Assembly (NCBI GenBank): GCA_017590115.1
Contig: JAGGNK010007115.1
Location: forward strand, 1,597,967-1,661,966
Reading direction: 5' to 3'
DNA from: Montifringilla adamsi
Taxonomy: Eukaryota > Chordata > Aves > Passeriformes > Passeridae
Length of the DNA: 64,000 nt
The translations under genes were made by a program, and so were the position numbers. Positions 1 to 10,760 of the stretch are shown here, piece by piece (within the stretch, counting starts at the first letter, position 1; each line of letters opens with the position of its first letter). Under the pieces are notes generated by a model. The model made no database searches, was not told the origin of the DNA, and saw only the letters and a list, made by a program, of their open reading frames with translations.

Positions 1-331
1 AAACCAAAATCAGAGCAGTTTTGGCCGCGCTTTGGGGCAGATTCGCAGCCCAAGGCTGAGGGAGGCTGATGTGTTTAAGGGAATCAGAGGGGATGGGGTT
101 TGCCTGGCCTCGGAGGACCAGCTGGGAAGGATATTGTTGGGAACTGGCTCCCGGGTGCCTCAGATCCCAGGAAAGCTGCTCTGGATAACTCCAGCTCAAA
201 GCTCTCAGCTCAGAGAGTGGCACCAACCACAAATCTCAGGCAGAGATTTCAAATCCTTTAAAACCCCTGGGACATCCAGCTCAAGGTCCAAAGGGAAAAT
301 ATTGCCCAGTGATTCCAGCATAGAATCCTGG

Positions 332-425
332 CATGGTTTGGGTTGGAAGGGACCTTAAAAATCACCCTGTTCCACCCCCTGCCATGGGCAGGATACTTGG
401 ACTGTCCCAGGTTACTCAGCATTCC
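332..425 (-). mobile_element. CR1 LINE 3'-end fragment
   Basis: The stretch reads like the antisense of an avian CR1 tail: a tggtttgggttggaagggac block, then a 'ccaccccctgccatgggcag' block and 'ctgtcccaggtt'. The element is therefore in minus orientation and 5'-truncated. The family call rests on recognising the recurrent CR1 wording, which is repeated elsewhere in this window. Confidence 0.7.
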
Positions 426-1369
426 CAAGGTCGTTGGAAAGCACCAGGGATCCAACAGGGAAAGGAAGGTGTGGTTTGAAGCTTCCTTTTTAGGAGATAA
501 TCCTAAAAAGCTGGAACATTGGCACCAGAGCCCAGAGGTTGAAAGATGAAGAAATTCCTTTAGGAAAGAAATTTCTGCTTAGCACCTTATTTATAATCAG
601 GGTAAAATGGGAGGATTTGTGCCATTCCAACCTCTGGAGATTTTTTGAGGCATCTCAGGGAGCCCCAAACACACATTTCCCTGGATGTTGTCCACAGAGC
701 CAGGCTGGAACAAGAAAGAAGGGGAAAAGGAGTGAAAAGGGGGATGCTCAGGTGTCTCCCCAGCCTTTCTTTCCTCTTGGTCTGAACATGGGATCCTGAT
801 TTTCCTTCTCTTTTCAGGGAGAGGCAGAACCCACTGCATTTCAGCCCTTTTCTCTTAGATTTCCTGTCCAGTTAAAAAGTAGGACATTCAAATCCCAAAT
901 TTCCAAGCTGGGCCTCAATCCTTAGCAAAATAAACCTCAAGAGGAGAATTTTTATAGGACAATTTGCTGCTCACCATGAAGGCTTGAGGAGGCCAAAGAG
1001 CCTGGCCTGCAGCTCTGCTGGGGAAAAGGATCCTCCTGCCCTCCTCCTCCTCCTCCAAAGCTTCTCTTTGGCTTCCAGCAGCCCATGATCCAGGGAAAAC
1101 ACAGCAAGGGCCACTGTTATTCTTTATGGAGGCAGGAGAGGAAAAGAGGCAGCATCCAAAGCTCAATGTGAGGTGGAAAAGGTGTCCAAGCTCCGCGGCA
1201 CTGGATGAAACAGAGCACACACAAACCCAGGGAAATGCTGGGAGCTGGATTTCTTGGGAGTGGGAATGGAACTGGTTGTGTTTGCCTTGGAGAAGGGGGA
1301 AGGAGCCACAGGGTTTCATCTCAGCAGGTGCTGCTTTTCAGCACAGAGATGTGGAGTGAGGCAAAGCCC
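426..1369. other. Intergenic sequence, no gene seen
   Basis: Moderately GC-rich unique-looking sequence. Open frames of up to 134 codons occur on both strands, but they overlap each other, lack recognisable domains and show no plausible splice structure. No RNA gene or repeat family was recognised. Confidence 0.5.
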
Positions 1370-1537
1370 TCCTGCCAGGCTGTTCCTCTGTCCCAGCTCC
1401 TCAGATCCCATCCCATGGCCAGGTGATGCTCACACAGCTCCTGCCAGGCTGTTCCTGTGTCCCAGCTCCTCAGATCCCAGTCCCATCCCATGGCCAGGTG
1501 ATGCTCACACAGCTCCTGCCAGGCTGTTCCTGTGTCC
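1370..1537. repeat. Tandem repeat, 69/75-bp units, about 2.3 copies
   Basis: The phrase tcctgccaggctgttcct recurs at 1370, 1439 and 1514. The first two units continue in near-identity through the 'cagctcctcagatccca' and 'ggccaggtgatgctcacac' blocks. The units differ by a 6-bp insertion (gtccca) in the second. The third copy is cut short after about 24 bases. Confidence 0.9.
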
Positions 1538-1787
1538 GTGATACCCACTCACCTCAAACAGATTTTTGCAGGAAGAGAAGGAAAAAAAAAAATAAAAAAT
1601 CAAGGCATCAGCATTCCATGAGCTTTATCCAGACTTTGCTCCATTTTCCTCAGGCTGGCTCCTGTCCAGACCTTCCCTCACTGCTCTGGGCTGGGGGGCT
1701 TTGATCTGGAGGGGTTTGTCCTGGTGGGATGGAAAGCACTGGAGCTGGACAGGAAAGAGCCATTGGAGCACCCTGATATCTCCAGGA

Positions 1788-2010
1788 GTCCCATAATGGA
1801 CCAGACCTCGAAGCCCATCTGTCCCAGCCCTGCCACGGCAGGGACACCTTCCACATCCCAGGTTGCTCCAAGCTCTGTCCAGCCTGACCTTGGACACTTC
1901 CAGGGACGGACCAGCCACAGCTGCTCTGGGAATCTGTGCCAGGGCCTGTCACCCTCCCAGGGAGGAATTCCTGGATGCCAATATCCCATCTTGACCCTGT
2001 CCTTGGGCAG
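1788..2010 (-). mobile_element. CR1 LINE fragment
   Basis: Antisense CR1 wording runs through the block: 'acaccttccacatcccaggt', then 'tgctccaagctctgtccagc', then 'cagctgctctgggaatctgt' and 'ccctcccagggaggaattcc'. This is the same order seen in the longer CR1 copies at 36630, 47085 and 49668. Confidence 0.8.
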
Positions 2011-2284
2011 TTTAAATCCATTCCCCCTTGGCCGGCCGCTCCGTGCTCTTGGAACAGCATCTCCCGGTTTTTTGCAGGTTCCCTTCACGTGGACATCTGA
2101 ACAAATCCAGGGAACAGATATTCCCGGACTGAAGGCTCTGCTCTTCCCAGGGCGTTCCTTTGTCTCTGCAAAAAGCAGCTGCGGGGTCTTGGCTGAGGGA
2201 TTTCCCCTGATGTGGAGGCAACAAGAGGAGTTTTCACCTGACCTGAAACAATGCCATGCACAGAGGGCCACATTGTTCCCCTGC

Positions 2285-2470
2285 CATTTGGAAGCAATTA
2301 CCTGCATGTTACGTAAAACTTTTATTAAACGCCGGCAGAAATTCGGTAACGTGTTAATCAGGGGCTGAGTGACATCTGCTCGGTGCCCGAGGTTTGGGGT
2401 CGGCACTTCCCGGTGATTACCAAAACACATTGCTCCTTTTTGCGGCCTCCCACGTGTTAATTTTTTCAGA
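2285..2470. promoter_or_regulatory. Candidate conserved noncoding element (downstream of LMF1)
   Basis: A repeat-free block richer in A/T than its surroundings. It contains a perfect PAR-bZIP palindrome ttacgtaa (2309-2316), a caudal/HOX-like tttattaaac just after it, and gtgttaatcagggg further on. Such site density in otherwise GC-rich, repeat-laden sequence is typical of enhancers, but conservation could not be tested. Function is inferred only. Confidence 0.25.
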
Positions 2471-2848
2471 TTTATCCTCCCAGGCTCCCGGTGTTCTCCC
2501 TGCACTCAACATCTGCTCCATCCCTGCCTTTCGCAGCTCCTCCGGCTCTGCCCCACCGAGATCCCGCGGCTGCTCCAGCTCAGGGCTCAGGCACTTCGCT
2601 GAACTAATCCACAGGACAATTCCCAGGGAAATCTGCCTCCTTTCTGCCATCAAAAGGGATTTGCAGATGGATTCAAAGCTAAAAAAACCCCCCAAAGCTG
2701 AAAGGTTTAGGGAAAAACGTGCTCAGGGAGAGGCTTGGTCAGGCTGGGGGGTGAAAAATGGGGTGGAAAATGTCCTGGAGAGATGCTCAGGGCATTCCCG
2801 TTGTTCCTGCTGCTCCTGCACACCTGGAGTCGCTCCCTGCCCACGCTG
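2471..2848. other. Intergenic sequence, nothing recognised
   Basis: No exon, repeat family or RNA gene was recognised. Open frames here are short and mutually overlapping. Confidence 0.45.
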
Positions 2849-3392
2849 AGCCACGGAACGCTCGGGGAATGCTCATCCTCCCCGCAGGGAATGGTTGGGA
2901 TGGGAGGGAGCCTGGAGCTCGTCTCATCCCTGCCCCTGCCACCCCCCAGCTCTCAGGGTGGGTTTGGGAGCACTGGGAAGCCCCATGGAGCCGTGACAGA
3001 ATGAGAATTTCACCCCAAAGTGACTTCCCAGCAAACCTTCCTGCAGGTAATTCCCGTGCATTTTCTCCAGGAGAAACTCCCCCTATCCACGAGCCAAAAG
3101 CTTTGTGTGCTCCTGTCAAACCCCATTTCTAATTTATGCTTTTTTGATTATTCTGTTCCCTCGCCCGTGCTCTGCTCTCCTTTCCCAATAAAAATTACGG
3201 CTTCCATTTATCATTTTTCCACAAGTTGCCATAAATTCCGTTTGTTGCATCCCTCCCTCACCTCACGCCAGCTCTGTCCTCCTCCCTCTGGGGTTGTGTC
3301 ATTGCTGTCACCTCACACAACTCCTTCCCTCCTTTTTGGAGAGGGAGATAGAAAGAAAAAAATAAAAATAACAAACACATAAACAAAAATGA

Positions 3393-3430
<38 letters not shown>

Positions 3431-4005
3431 CAAAAAAAAAAATCTTCCCAAGAGCCACGGAACGCTCGGGGAATGCTCATCCTCCCCGCAGGGAATGGTT
3501 GGGATGGGAGGGAGCCTGGAGCTCGTCTCATCCCTGCCCCTGCCACCCCCCAGCTCTCAGGGTGGGTTTGGGAGCACTGGGAAGCCCCATGGAGCCGTGA
3601 CAGAATGAGAATTTCACCCCAAAGTGACTTCCCAGCAAACCTTCCTGCAGGTAATTCCCGTGCATTTTCTCCAGGAGAAACTCCCCCTATCCACGAGCCA
3701 AAAGCTTTGTGTGCTCCTGTCAAACCCCATTTCTAATTTATGCTTTTTTGATTATTCTGTTCCCTCGCCCGTGCTCTGCTCTCCTTTCCCAATAAAAATT
3801 ACGGCTTCCATTTATCATTTTTCCACAAGTTGCCATAAATTCCGTTTGTTGCATCCCTCCCTCACCTCACGCCAGCTCTGTCCTCCTCCCTCTGGGGTTG
3901 TGTCATTGCTGTCACCTCACACAACTCCTTCCCTCCTTTTTGGAGAGGGAGATAGAAAGAAAAAAATAAAAAAAACAAACACATAAACAAAAATGACAAA
4001 AAAAC
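2849..4005. repeat. Tandem duplication, two copies offset by 604 bp
   Basis: The segment starting ccacggaacgctcggggaat is present at 2851 and again at 3455 and stays nearly identical for about 550 bases. The clearest difference is in the A-rich tail, ataaaaataac against ataaaaaaaac. The copies are joined by a long poly-A tract (about 3393-3428) and an A-rich linker. Each copy ends in the same agaaagaaaaaaataaaa purine tract. The near-identity means a very recent duplication or an assembly artefact. Confidence 0.93.
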
Positions 4006-4707
4006 CCCCACAAAACAAAACAATCTCCCCATCCTGAAATCTTTCCAGGCCGTCTCCAAACCTGCAGGATGGCTGGAATTCCACACAAATAAAACTCGTG
4101 GTGTTTTACAGCAGAATTTCCTGATTTTTCCCCTTTTCCCTGCAGGAATTAGCACCAGCTCGGAGAGGCAGGAGTGACACTCGCTTACCCTCAGACCTGT
4201 GGGATCAGCTGTCACTTCAGGAGCCTCCTGCCTGTTTTCTCCCAGGTCTTTTCCAGATTAATTTACCGAAGATTTTTAATTTTCACCCCTTTTTTGGTGG
4301 GGGGAGAGCACACAGAAAACAGCTCATCTCATGCTCTGCGTCCCATCCCTGCAGCACCGCGTGCCTGAAAACATTATTCCTCCTAAAGTTCTGCCCGGGA
4401 TAATGAAAAGAAAGGAGAAAAACGTGGGAATGGCTGCAATTCCCAGGGTTTGCAGTCCCCATCCATCCTCCCATAGCGGCCGGAGCCGCTCCCTGCCCGG
4501 GGCTGTTTTGGGATCGGCTTCTCCCTCCCTTCCAGCCGACCTGAGGGGAACAGAACTTCCCTGCTTGTTGGCATTTGTAGCGTTTTGTCCAAAAATCCTC
4601 CTTTTTCTCCATTTTTTTACACGGACAGTGTAAAAAAAAAAGTCAGCTATAGAGGGGTCAGTACCTGATGGGGGATGCAGGAGGAAGACAAGGAATTCTT
4701 GCAGGGT
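4006..4707. other. Intergenic sequence, nothing recognised
   Basis: No gene, RNA or repeat family recognised. A polypyrimidine run ending ccctgcag (about 4122-4145) looks like a splice acceptor, but no coding frame follows it. Confidence 0.4.
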
Positions 4708-4815
4708 CCTGGAATGGTTTGGGTTGGAAGGGAGATTAAGGATCATCTCCCCCCTTCCAGGGCAGGGCACCTTGCACTGTCCCTCTGAGGAACTTCTTCC
4801 AAGCCTGAACACAAG
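4708..4815 (-). mobile_element. CR1 LINE 3'-end fragment
   Basis: Starts with tggaatggtttgggttggaa and runs through ggatcatctcc to a 'gaacttcttccaagcctg' block, as expected for an antisense CR1 tail. Short and diverged. Confidence 0.7.
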
Positions 4816-5608
4816 GGGAGAAGACAATTAATGCTGAAAATTAATGAACAGGAATTTTTTTTTTTGAGTTTCTACTTTAATCTTTTTTAAACCCAGCCCT
4901 TAAAGAAGCTGCTCTGACTTGAACATGATTTGAAAGCACCGAGCTCTGGCTGCACTTCCAGCGCCCAAATGTGTGACCTTGGATGACACCAATCTGCCAG
5001 AAAAGCAGGAAAAAGAAAAGGTGTTGCTGATATTTATTTATTTTCTGCTCTGATTCCTCATCCATCATCAGGGAAATTCGCTCTTGGCAGCGCCGGCCAC
5101 TTCCTCAAGCGCAGCCAAGGTGACCACGAAAATTAGCATCAAACCCCACAAGGTTTTCCATCATGGACACGTTGTTTTTCACTGGACACAAATCCTGAGG
5201 TGTTTCCCTTTTATTCTGCATCCACAGGGATCAGGTTGTTACTCCAGGCATTGCTCCATGCGCTGACGGATTCTCCAAATGGGAAAGTGAAATTTTTGTG
5301 TTTCACCGGAGAAATTTCCCCCGTCCTCCCCAAGTGAACGGCTCAAAACGGCTGCACTGCCCTGGACCTCAGACACAAAACTCCACTTTCAGCCTCCCTC
5401 ATAAATTTTTTGTTTAATGAGAGGTCCTGGAGGAGCAGATTTCCCTGGCAGAGCCAAGGAACACAAACGTGTGCGTGGTTAAACAGCACCAGGAGCACCG
5501 ACGGCCTCGTGGTGTTAAAGAGCTGCACCCAGGCCCTGCTGCAGCTCCCGCCTCTGCCATTCCCAGGTGGAGAGTGCAGGGATGCTCTGGGAAAAGGAGT
5601 TTTTCATC
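4816..5608. other. Intergenic sequence, nothing recognised
   Basis: Mixed-composition sequence with no exon or repeat that I can name. The short open frames are unsupported. Confidence 0.4.
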
Positions 5609-5968
5609 ACAAATTCGCTGAGGTTGGAAAAGAACTCCAAGCTGTGCCTGATCCCCACCTTGTCCCCAGCCCAGATCTCTCTCAGTGCCACCTCCAGGAA
5701 TTCCTGGGCACCTCCAGGGTGGGGACTCCAACACTCCCTGGGCAGTTCCCATGCCTGAGCACCTTTTCCATGGGGAAATTCTTCCAAATATCCATCCTGA
5801 GCTCCCCTGGCCCAGCCTGAGGCCGTTCCCTCTGCTCCTGTCCCTGTTCCCTGGGATAAGATCCCAAATCCCCCTGGCTGTCCCCTCCTGTCAGGAGCTG
5901 TGCAGAGCCAGAAATTCCTCCTGATCCCCCTTTTCTCCAGGCTGAGCCCTTTCCCAGCTCCCTCCTGT
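5609..5968 (-). mobile_element. CR1 LINE 3' region, minus copy of an inverted pair
   Basis: Antisense CR1: 'cgctgaggttggaaaagaac', the 'caaatatccatcctgagctc' block and the 'ttctccaggctgagcccttt' block occur in the order usual for the reverse-transcriptase C-terminus and 3' UTR. It forms an inverted pair with the element at 6120-6312. Blocks such as the palindromic 'ggaattcc' core and 'tggggacaaggtggg' are shared in opposite orientation. Confidence 0.85.
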
Positions 5969-6119
5969 TTGTTTCCTCCGTGCCAGTAATGTCCAGCCCC
6001 CAATTCCAGAGGTTTTTCCTGGGGAGCCTTTCCCAGAGCAGAGGATGGAGGCGTTTGGCTGGCGCTCTCGTGAGGGGTGGGCTGGCTCTGGGTGCTTGCT
6101 CAGCTCCACATCCCTGCAG

Positions 6120-6312
6120 CAGGAATTTCCCCATGGAAAGGGGGCTCAGGCCTTGGCAGGGGCTGCCCAGGGAGGTTTGGAGTGCCCACCCCTGGAGGTG
6201 CCCAGGAATTCCTGGAGGTGGCACTCCGAGCTCTGGGCTGGGGACAAGGTGGGCATGGGCACTCCATGACCTTGGAGTTCTTCTCCACCCTAAAAGATTC
6301 TGGAATTCTCAT
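6120..6312 (+). mobile_element. CR1 LINE 3' end, plus copy of an inverted pair
   Basis: Sense CR1: 'ggaggtgcccaggaattcct', then 'ctgggctggggacaaggtgg', then 'cttggagttcttctccaccc' and a gattctggaattct tail matching the CR1 terminal repeat style. It belongs to the same subfamily as the inverted copy at 5609-5968. Confidence 0.85.
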
Positions 6313-6552
6313 CCCAAGACTTTGAGAGGTGAAGGCAGGCAGGTAGTGCCAGTGGGAGCTGTAAGTAATTAGGGTTAATTCATTAAGTGCTATTAAAGTG
6401 GGGGATGTCATCCAGGGATCCTCACCAGGGCAGAGTCCAAGGAATTCTGAGCTTGGAGGGACTGAGGGCAGGTGAGGAGCACCTGGTGGTCCCTGGGCTG
6501 GAGAAGGACCTCAGGATTTGCTCCATGGCTCTGCAGGATCCTCATCCTCAAG

Positions 6553-6768
6553 GAATAATAATATATAATATATATTATAATAGATCATATGTGTATTAAT
6601 ATAGAAAACATATAGATTATATAATACATAATATACAATATATATTACATACATAAATATATATTATAAATTATAATTCTACAAATAATTATAACAAATT
6701 ATATTTATAAATAAATATATAAATATTATATATTATATAATAATATTATATATAATAATAAAATCGAA
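6553..6768. repeat. AT-rich low-complexity tract
   Basis: About 215 bases consist almost wholly of ata/tat permutations (ataatatataatatatatt and similar) inside GC-rich surroundings. A second, shorter A/T tract with aataataat motifs lies near 7095-7165. Confidence 0.95.
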
Positions 6769-6769
6769 T

Positions 6770-8694
6770 AAAAGTGGGAAAAATCCCCATCAGCAGCAGG
6801 AAGATGGAAATGCCCTGCAGGGATAACCTTGCCTGCCCCAGCATCCCCAGGCACCGCCTGAATGATGAATTGGGATGGAATCACAGCACCCAGAGGGCTG
6901 GAAAACATCAGCGAGCCCAGGCAGAAACTTAAAACATGGTGGGATTGGGCAGGGGCTGGGCAGGGCCGGGGGGCACTAGAGGGCACTGTCGCCTGCAGAT
7001 CGGGACAGGGACGACACGGAGGACTCGGAAAGATATCCCGAGATCCCAGCTCTGCATCCCGACCTCTGGAATGAGAGACTGGGCCAAAAAACCAGTATTT
7101 GTAAAAATAAAAATACAAATTAAAAAAATAATAATAGTAACAATAACAATAATAATTATTTCAACACATACCTCCTAATATCAGGTATTTAACACCACAG
7201 TGTCACATATTTGAAAATAAAACCTTCTCGGGTTGCTGGGAGGTGCTGTGGGGGATCTGTGGGTGCGATACGCAAACCTTTTCTCCCTGAATATTGCAAT
7301 AAATGGGATTTTTAACGTTTTCCAACCCTCTCAGCCTCGGGCCAGCTCCAAAAGTAGCCGAGGAATTTCCCGGGCTGGAGAGGGTCAGACCTCTGGCAGG
7401 GTGTTTGCCTCTGGGTTCCTCCTTCCAGCAGGGATTTTCTTTGGGATTTTGCTCTGGAGCAGTGGGAGGGGAGGAAGGCACAGGGGCTGCCTATGGAAAA
7501 GTCATGGAGCCAGTGCTCACGGGTAAAAATTCACTTGTTAAAGAAAATAAATGAGGGAAAAAGGGAATTCTGCTCCTGCAGCAGATCCTTCCCAGGGCAG
7601 GGAGCTGGGCTGGGCTGGGAGCAGCTCTGATTTCCAGGGAAGAAGCTGTGGGGATGTGGAGACACAACAGAAATTCCTCACCTGGAGTTCGGCCCGGAGC
7701 CCAGGACTGGGCGGGATTTGGGGATCCATCATCTCTGCTTGGAGAGGAAAGGGTTAAAGGCCTTGAGGACTCCCGTGGCATCCCAGGTACAGCAGCTCCG
7801 GTGGCTGGAGTTAATTCCAGACTGAAACCAGCCACGAGTGCGGACATCTAGGGGGGGAAAAAAAGGGGAAAATATTTCCTTTGCCTCCCTGAAACAGCAA
7901 CTCCCAAATTCCCAGGGCCACTGGTGAGGCTGGAGAGGGATCTGGGCTCCCACTCCTGGGTGACCTCACGCTCCTGGGTGACCTCCCTCCTGCTCCACAC
8001 CTGCCCCAGGACCAGCCAGGAGGGCTGAAGAGGCAGGAAAATTGCTGCTGTGGATCCCAAGGATCCCATCCCAGCTGAGCTGCCCCTCTGGGGAGAGCTC
8101 CAGCTCTGGCTGCTCGGGATCCAGAGCCCCGGGAGAGCTCGAGGTGTGGGGGAGGCCCTGCATCCACCAGCAGCCCCCAGCCTGCTGGAGCCATCCCAAA
8201 CTTCCCAGGCTTTGTTCTGGTGAAATCACCTGGCAGGAAATGAGCTCCCCCCACCTGGGGCTGCCTCGGGAATGGCTTTTCCCAGGTGAGCAGGACGGGC
8301 TCAGGAGCACAGGAACAAGCTGGGAGGTTCCTCAGGCTCCTGCTGCTGGTTTGAGATCCAGGAAAACCGGGAAAAACAACTTTTTGGGGGACCCCCCCAT
8401 GGCTGGGTCATCCTGGTGCACCTCCACTCCCCCAGGCAGATCTTATCTCAGGCAGAGATTTATTTCCAGTCTTCTTTTCAAGACATGATGTCAGGATTCT
8501 AATAACCTGACTGAGGCAAACCCTGGCTGGAATTACCGCTGTGTTTATCAATTTCCTCCTCTCTTTTCTTTTCTTGTCTCGATTAATCATGGAACAGCCC
8601 CATGGAAAAGTGCTGTTAGCCCGACCTCCCAGCCAAGGCAGGCCTGCTCCTGCTTCATCCAGGTTATTTTTAAAAAAATTCCTCAGGGATCAGA
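6770..8694. other. GC-rich intergenic sequence, nothing recognised
   Basis: Purine/pyrimidine-skewed GC-rich sequence typical of avian microchromosomes. Open frames reach about 148 codons but overlap on both strands. A local doublet of the phrase ctcctgggtgacctc near 7950-7985 is the only internal repeat noted. Confidence 0.45.
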
Positions 8695-8800
8695 ATTGTT
8701 GAATCACAGGAGCGAGGAGTGGAAAAGACCTGTGAGCTCATGGGGTCTGTCTGCTGGCCAGGGCAGCTCCCCAGGCCCAGCTCCACCTGGAGCTCCCTGG
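8695..8800 (-). mobile_element. Diverged CR1 3'-end fragment
   Basis: ttgaatcacaggagcgagga, followed by gtggaaaagacctgtgagctc, resembles the antisense CR1 tail ('aatcatagaatggtttggaagagacc' style). The fragment is short and diverged. Confidence 0.5.
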
Positions 8801-9094
8801 GGAGCTTTTCCTGCTGGGGAGCAGAGCTCTCACTCAGCTGTTTGTGCATGGAAAGGAGAAAGGTCCAGAGCTGGTCTCAGCTGGCTGAGGGGTTTGAGGC
8901 TGATCTATGGGATGGGATAAAGGATTGGGAACAGCCCTGCCTGGACCGTGGGGGACAGGGGACCTGGAATGCTGCTCCAGCAGCCCGGGAATTGCTGGGA
9001 AGGGATTTGTCCTGCTCCAAACCTCTCATCTTCCCTGACCCAAACCTCTCAGCCTTCCCCGATGCTGTACCAGCCCTGGGGCTTGTGAACAAGA

Positions 9095-9440
9095 TGGGCA
9101 GCCCAAATGTGGACGGGCTAATTAGCTGCAGCACGGCTGTTAATTGGTTTTGAGGCAGCAATGTCTCAGATCTCCTGCCTGGAGCCCACGAGTTCCTCCT
9201 GCACATCCAGGGTGCCCAAACCTGCTGTGCTTCCCCCTGGCACCGGGCAGGGGCTGGGATGGCTGTGGGGCTGCCCTGGCTGCTGGACCTGCCCAGCCAA
9301 GGTGCCCAAAGCCCGAGGTGCCCTCGATCCCTGGCAGAGCTCAGCTCTGCCCCAGCCTTATCTGCCTGGAGTAATCACAAATAATTGGTGGCTCCCCAGT
9401 GGCCTGATCTAATAGCAGCACGAATAAAGTTATTTTGAAC
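9095..9440. promoter_or_regulatory. Candidate conserved noncoding element with homeodomain sites
   Basis: Two non-repetitive AT-rich islands, about 9100-9155 and 9355-9440, flank a GC-rich middle. The first contains gctaattagctgcagc and tgttaattgg, which are paired TAAT homeodomain cores. The second holds ttatctg (GATA), gtaatcac and ataaagttattttg. This is compatible with an enhancer, but conservation was not testable. Confidence 0.25.
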
Positions 9441-9534
9441 AGTTGTTCATGAGTTCATCTCCTGGAAAGCCTCAACCCCAGCTGTTGCTGTGCTTTTGAT
9501 TTAAAAAAAAAAAAAAAAAATTAAACTCAAACTG

Positions 9535-9900
9535 GGGATTAGCGGGGCTAAGCACGTCTCAGCCCTCCCTCCTCCCCGTGTCAGGTGCCCGGCCGGGCTA
9601 TAAACCCCTCTTTGTGTGCGGCTGCCTCGGCCCTTTCTCCCGGAGCTGGCACCGGCCCCGCGGCGCTTTGGCAGCTCCGGGATGCCGGGCGAGGGATGCT
9701 GGCAGCGCCGGCGGCTCGCGGTGCCCGGCCCGGCTGGCAGCAGCGCCCTCGGCGGCCTCAGCATCCAAATGGTCGCCCAGGCCTCCGGCCAAGTCCATTT
9801 GTTAATGGTCAAGCTCTGGGGAGCTGCGCGGGGAGAGGAGAATCGAATTAGGCACCAGAAGGGAGGAGGGAGGGCGGCAGCGGGGATGGGGATGGAGCTG
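9535..9900 (+). promoter_or_regulatory. CpG-rich segment with TATA-like box; orphan promoter candidate
   Basis: CpG dinucleotides become dense from about 9580 to 9860. A TATA-like ggctataaacccc lies at about 9596-9608, and GC-rich sequence follows at the spacing expected for a start site. Just upstream, ggggattagcggggctaagc carries OTX/CRX-like cores. No exon with a supported donor or product could be identified downstream. It could be a noncoding RNA promoter, an unmapped first exon, or simply a CpG-rich patch. Confidence 0.25.
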
Positions 9901-10344
9901 AGGGGGACTGGGGGGTCTGCAGCCCGCAGGAGGGCGGGTGGCACTGCCGGGGGCTTGGGGACAGTGTGATGGCGAGGGTCCTGCAGCACAAAGGTGTCCC
10001 CAAAGCCCCAGAGTGGCGGTGTCCCCTCGGGGACAGCCGAGCCGGCGCCGGTGCGGAGCAGCCGGGCAGGGGGGATCCCTGGAATCCCGGACCCCAGCCC
10101 AGCCCGGCGATGTCACCGCGCGGGTCACCCCGCACAGGTGGCCGGGGACACCCCCAGGACATTCCCGGGTCCGGCTCCTGCTCCCGGAGTGCAGAGGGCT
10201 CAGCCCCGGGGCTGCGGCTCCCGGCTCCGCTTTCCCAGCGCTGCCATCCCTGCTCGGACCAGCCCAGCAGGGCGCAGGACGGGAGTGTCCCCTCTGCCCT
10301 GCGAGGTGGCTGCGGACCCGAAAAATCCGCAGCGGAGCAGCTGG
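9901..10344. other. GC-rich sequence continuing the CpG-rich segment
   Basis: Frames stay open on several strands because stop codons are rare at this GC content. No protein domain is recognisable in any frame. Confidence 0.4.
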
Positions 10345-10760
10345 AGCGAGCCGGAGCAGGGAGGATCCCGCTCCCATCCCCAAATCCCGGGTTTGGCTGG
10401 GCTGAGACGATCCCGCTCCATCCCCAAATCCCGGGTTTGACCAGGCTGACCCGGAGCAGGAACGATCCCGCCCCATCCCCAAATCCCGGGTTTGGCCGGG
10501 TTGAACCGGAGCCGGGACGATCCCGCCCCCATCCCAAAATCCCGCGTTTGGCTGGGCTGAGACGATCCCGCTCTCATCCCCAAATCCCGGGTTCGGCCGG
10601 GCTGAGACGATCCCGCTCCATCCCCAAATCCCGGAGTTTGGCTGGGCTGAACTGGAGCTGAGACGATCCCGCTCCCATCCCCAAATCCCGGGTTTGGCTG
10701 GGCTGAGGGAGCAGGGACGATCCCGCTCCATCCCCAAATCCCGGGTTCGCCAGGGCTGGG
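10345..10760. repeat. GC-rich minisatellite, about 40-46-bp units
   Basis: The phrases cgatcccgctcc, atccccaaatcccgggttt and ggctgggctgaga alternate about nine times with small length changes. The array keeps frames open on both strands, which explains the long apparent open frames over it. CpG content is high. Confidence 0.93.

Noticed and set aside
1678..2505. 275-codon minus-strand open frame
   Set aside because: It spans a CR1 fragment and the AT-rich block. A competing 214-codon frame exists on the plus strand, and no domain is present.
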